NCBI GenBank assembly: GCA_017475875.1
Contig: JAFVET010000207.1
Location: forward strand, 1 to 5,108
Direction of reading: 5' to 3'
Origin: Candidatus Methanomethylophilaceae archaeon
GTDB lineage: Archaea > Thermoplasmatota > Thermoplasmata > Methanomassiliicoccales > Methanomethylophilaceae
DNA length: 5,108 nucleotides
Made by a program: the position numbers and the translations under genes. The notes under the pieces are model-generated. The model saw only the letters and a list, made by a program, of their open reading frames with translations. It was not told where the DNA came from and made no database searches. Positions 4,774 through 5,108 of the stretch are shown here, piece after piece; position 1 is the stretch's first letter, and every line of letters starts with the position of its first letter.

Positions 4774-5108
4774 TCATTCCATCGATTTCTCGACTATGTT
4801 CAGGAAGTTTTTGAAGATTTCAACGCCGTTCTCGGTGTTTTCCACCTCGGGATGGAACTGTACACCGTAGATTCCGCGTTCGGGGTCGGCTACTCCCTCG
4901 TGGGGACAGGATTCCGAATGGGCGGTGACCTTGAACCCCTTCGGTACCGACTTCACCTCGTCGTTGTGCGAGGCCCATACCGTGAAACCGTCGGGAAGCC
5001 CTGCGAACAGGTCGTCGTGGGAGTCCACCGAAAGCTTCACCCCGCCGAATTCAGGGACCGGCCCCGGACCGAGCGAACCTCCGAAATGCTCGCAGAGGAA
5101 CTGCAGCC
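4774..5108 (-). CDS. guaAA: GMP synthase glutaminase subunit A, C-terminal part (runs off the right edge)
   Basis: The last 110 residues are visible; the frame is open to the right edge, so this is a truncated view and not a short gene starting at the internal GTG at 5040. The protein is a class I glutamine amidotransferase that supplies ammonia to the separate ATP-pyrophosphatase subunit converting XMP to GMP. The visible part begins LQFLCEHFGG, the helix right after the nucleophile elbow CxGxQ, whose cysteine must lie a few residues outside the window. It continues with ASHNDEV and ends in the catalytic GVQFHPEVENTENG, where His and Glu complete the triad. A free-standing GATase domain of this type is the archaeal arrangement. 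Other class I GATases such as anthranilate synthase II or CarA are less likely given the SHNDEV and FHPEVENTENG segments. It is convergent with UPF0147. Confidence 0.85.
   Translation of the reverse strand, partial: LQFLCEHFGGSLGPGPVPEFGGVKLSVDSHDDLFAGLPDGFTVWASHNDEVKSVPKGFKVTAHSESCPHEGVADPERGIYGVQFHPEVENTENGVEIFKNFLNIVEKSME

Noticed and set aside
4774..5040. A complete 88-aa gene starting at the GTG at 5040 on the minus strand
   Set aside because: The frame stays open to the window edge with clear glutamine amidotransferase sequence upstream, so the GTG is an internal valine codon.

Overview
This 5.1 kb window looks like an archaeal chromosome segment. The best guess is a methanogen of the Thermoplasmata side (Methanomassiliicoccales-like), though that placement is an inference. 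The archaeal signals are an ADTH synthase (the archaeal entry to the shikimate pathway), a UPF0147 protein, an archaeal-type PurD, a free-standing GMP synthase glutaminase subunit, and TATA boxes about 26 bp upstream of start codons, which suggest leaderless transcripts. HypB implies [NiFe] hydrogenases. None of the eight visible stop codons terminating a gene is TAG, which fits a pyrrolysine-using lineage but does not prove one. The DNA is GC-rich and gene-dense, with no intergenic stretch over 140 bp.

Layout. The left edge (1-134, minus) holds the start of a short-chain dehydrogenase. It is divergent from the ADTH synthase gene (260-1051, plus), whose leader carries a small palindrome and a perfect tandem 7-bp repeat just before its Shine-Dalgarno. 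A hairpin with a GCAA loop closes that gene. Next is a 130-bp AT-rich regulatory region with several palindromes and a good TATA box. It drives a 59-codon small gene (1182-1361) that appears to be leaderless, methionine-rich and not recognisable. Two GC-rich hairpins follow. Then comes a tight cluster hypB-purD-truA (1482-4322): hypB and purD are 4 nt apart and purD/truA overlap by ATGA. This joins nickel insertion, purine synthesis and tRNA pseudouridylation, with no obvious shared pathway.

The AT-rich 3' end of truA doubles as the probable promoter of a second small operon: an unrecognised acidic 54-aa protein (4303-4467) and a UPF0147 protein (4479-4739), each with a clear Shine-Dalgarno. 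A strong GC hairpin separates this from the convergent, truncated GMP synthase subunit A gene (4774-5108, minus), so two purine-synthesis genes (purD and guaAA) lie close together.

The least explained content is the two short acidic protein genes (59 and 54 aa) and the palindrome-rich promoter of the first. No mobile element, CRISPR array, tRNA or rRNA was seen.
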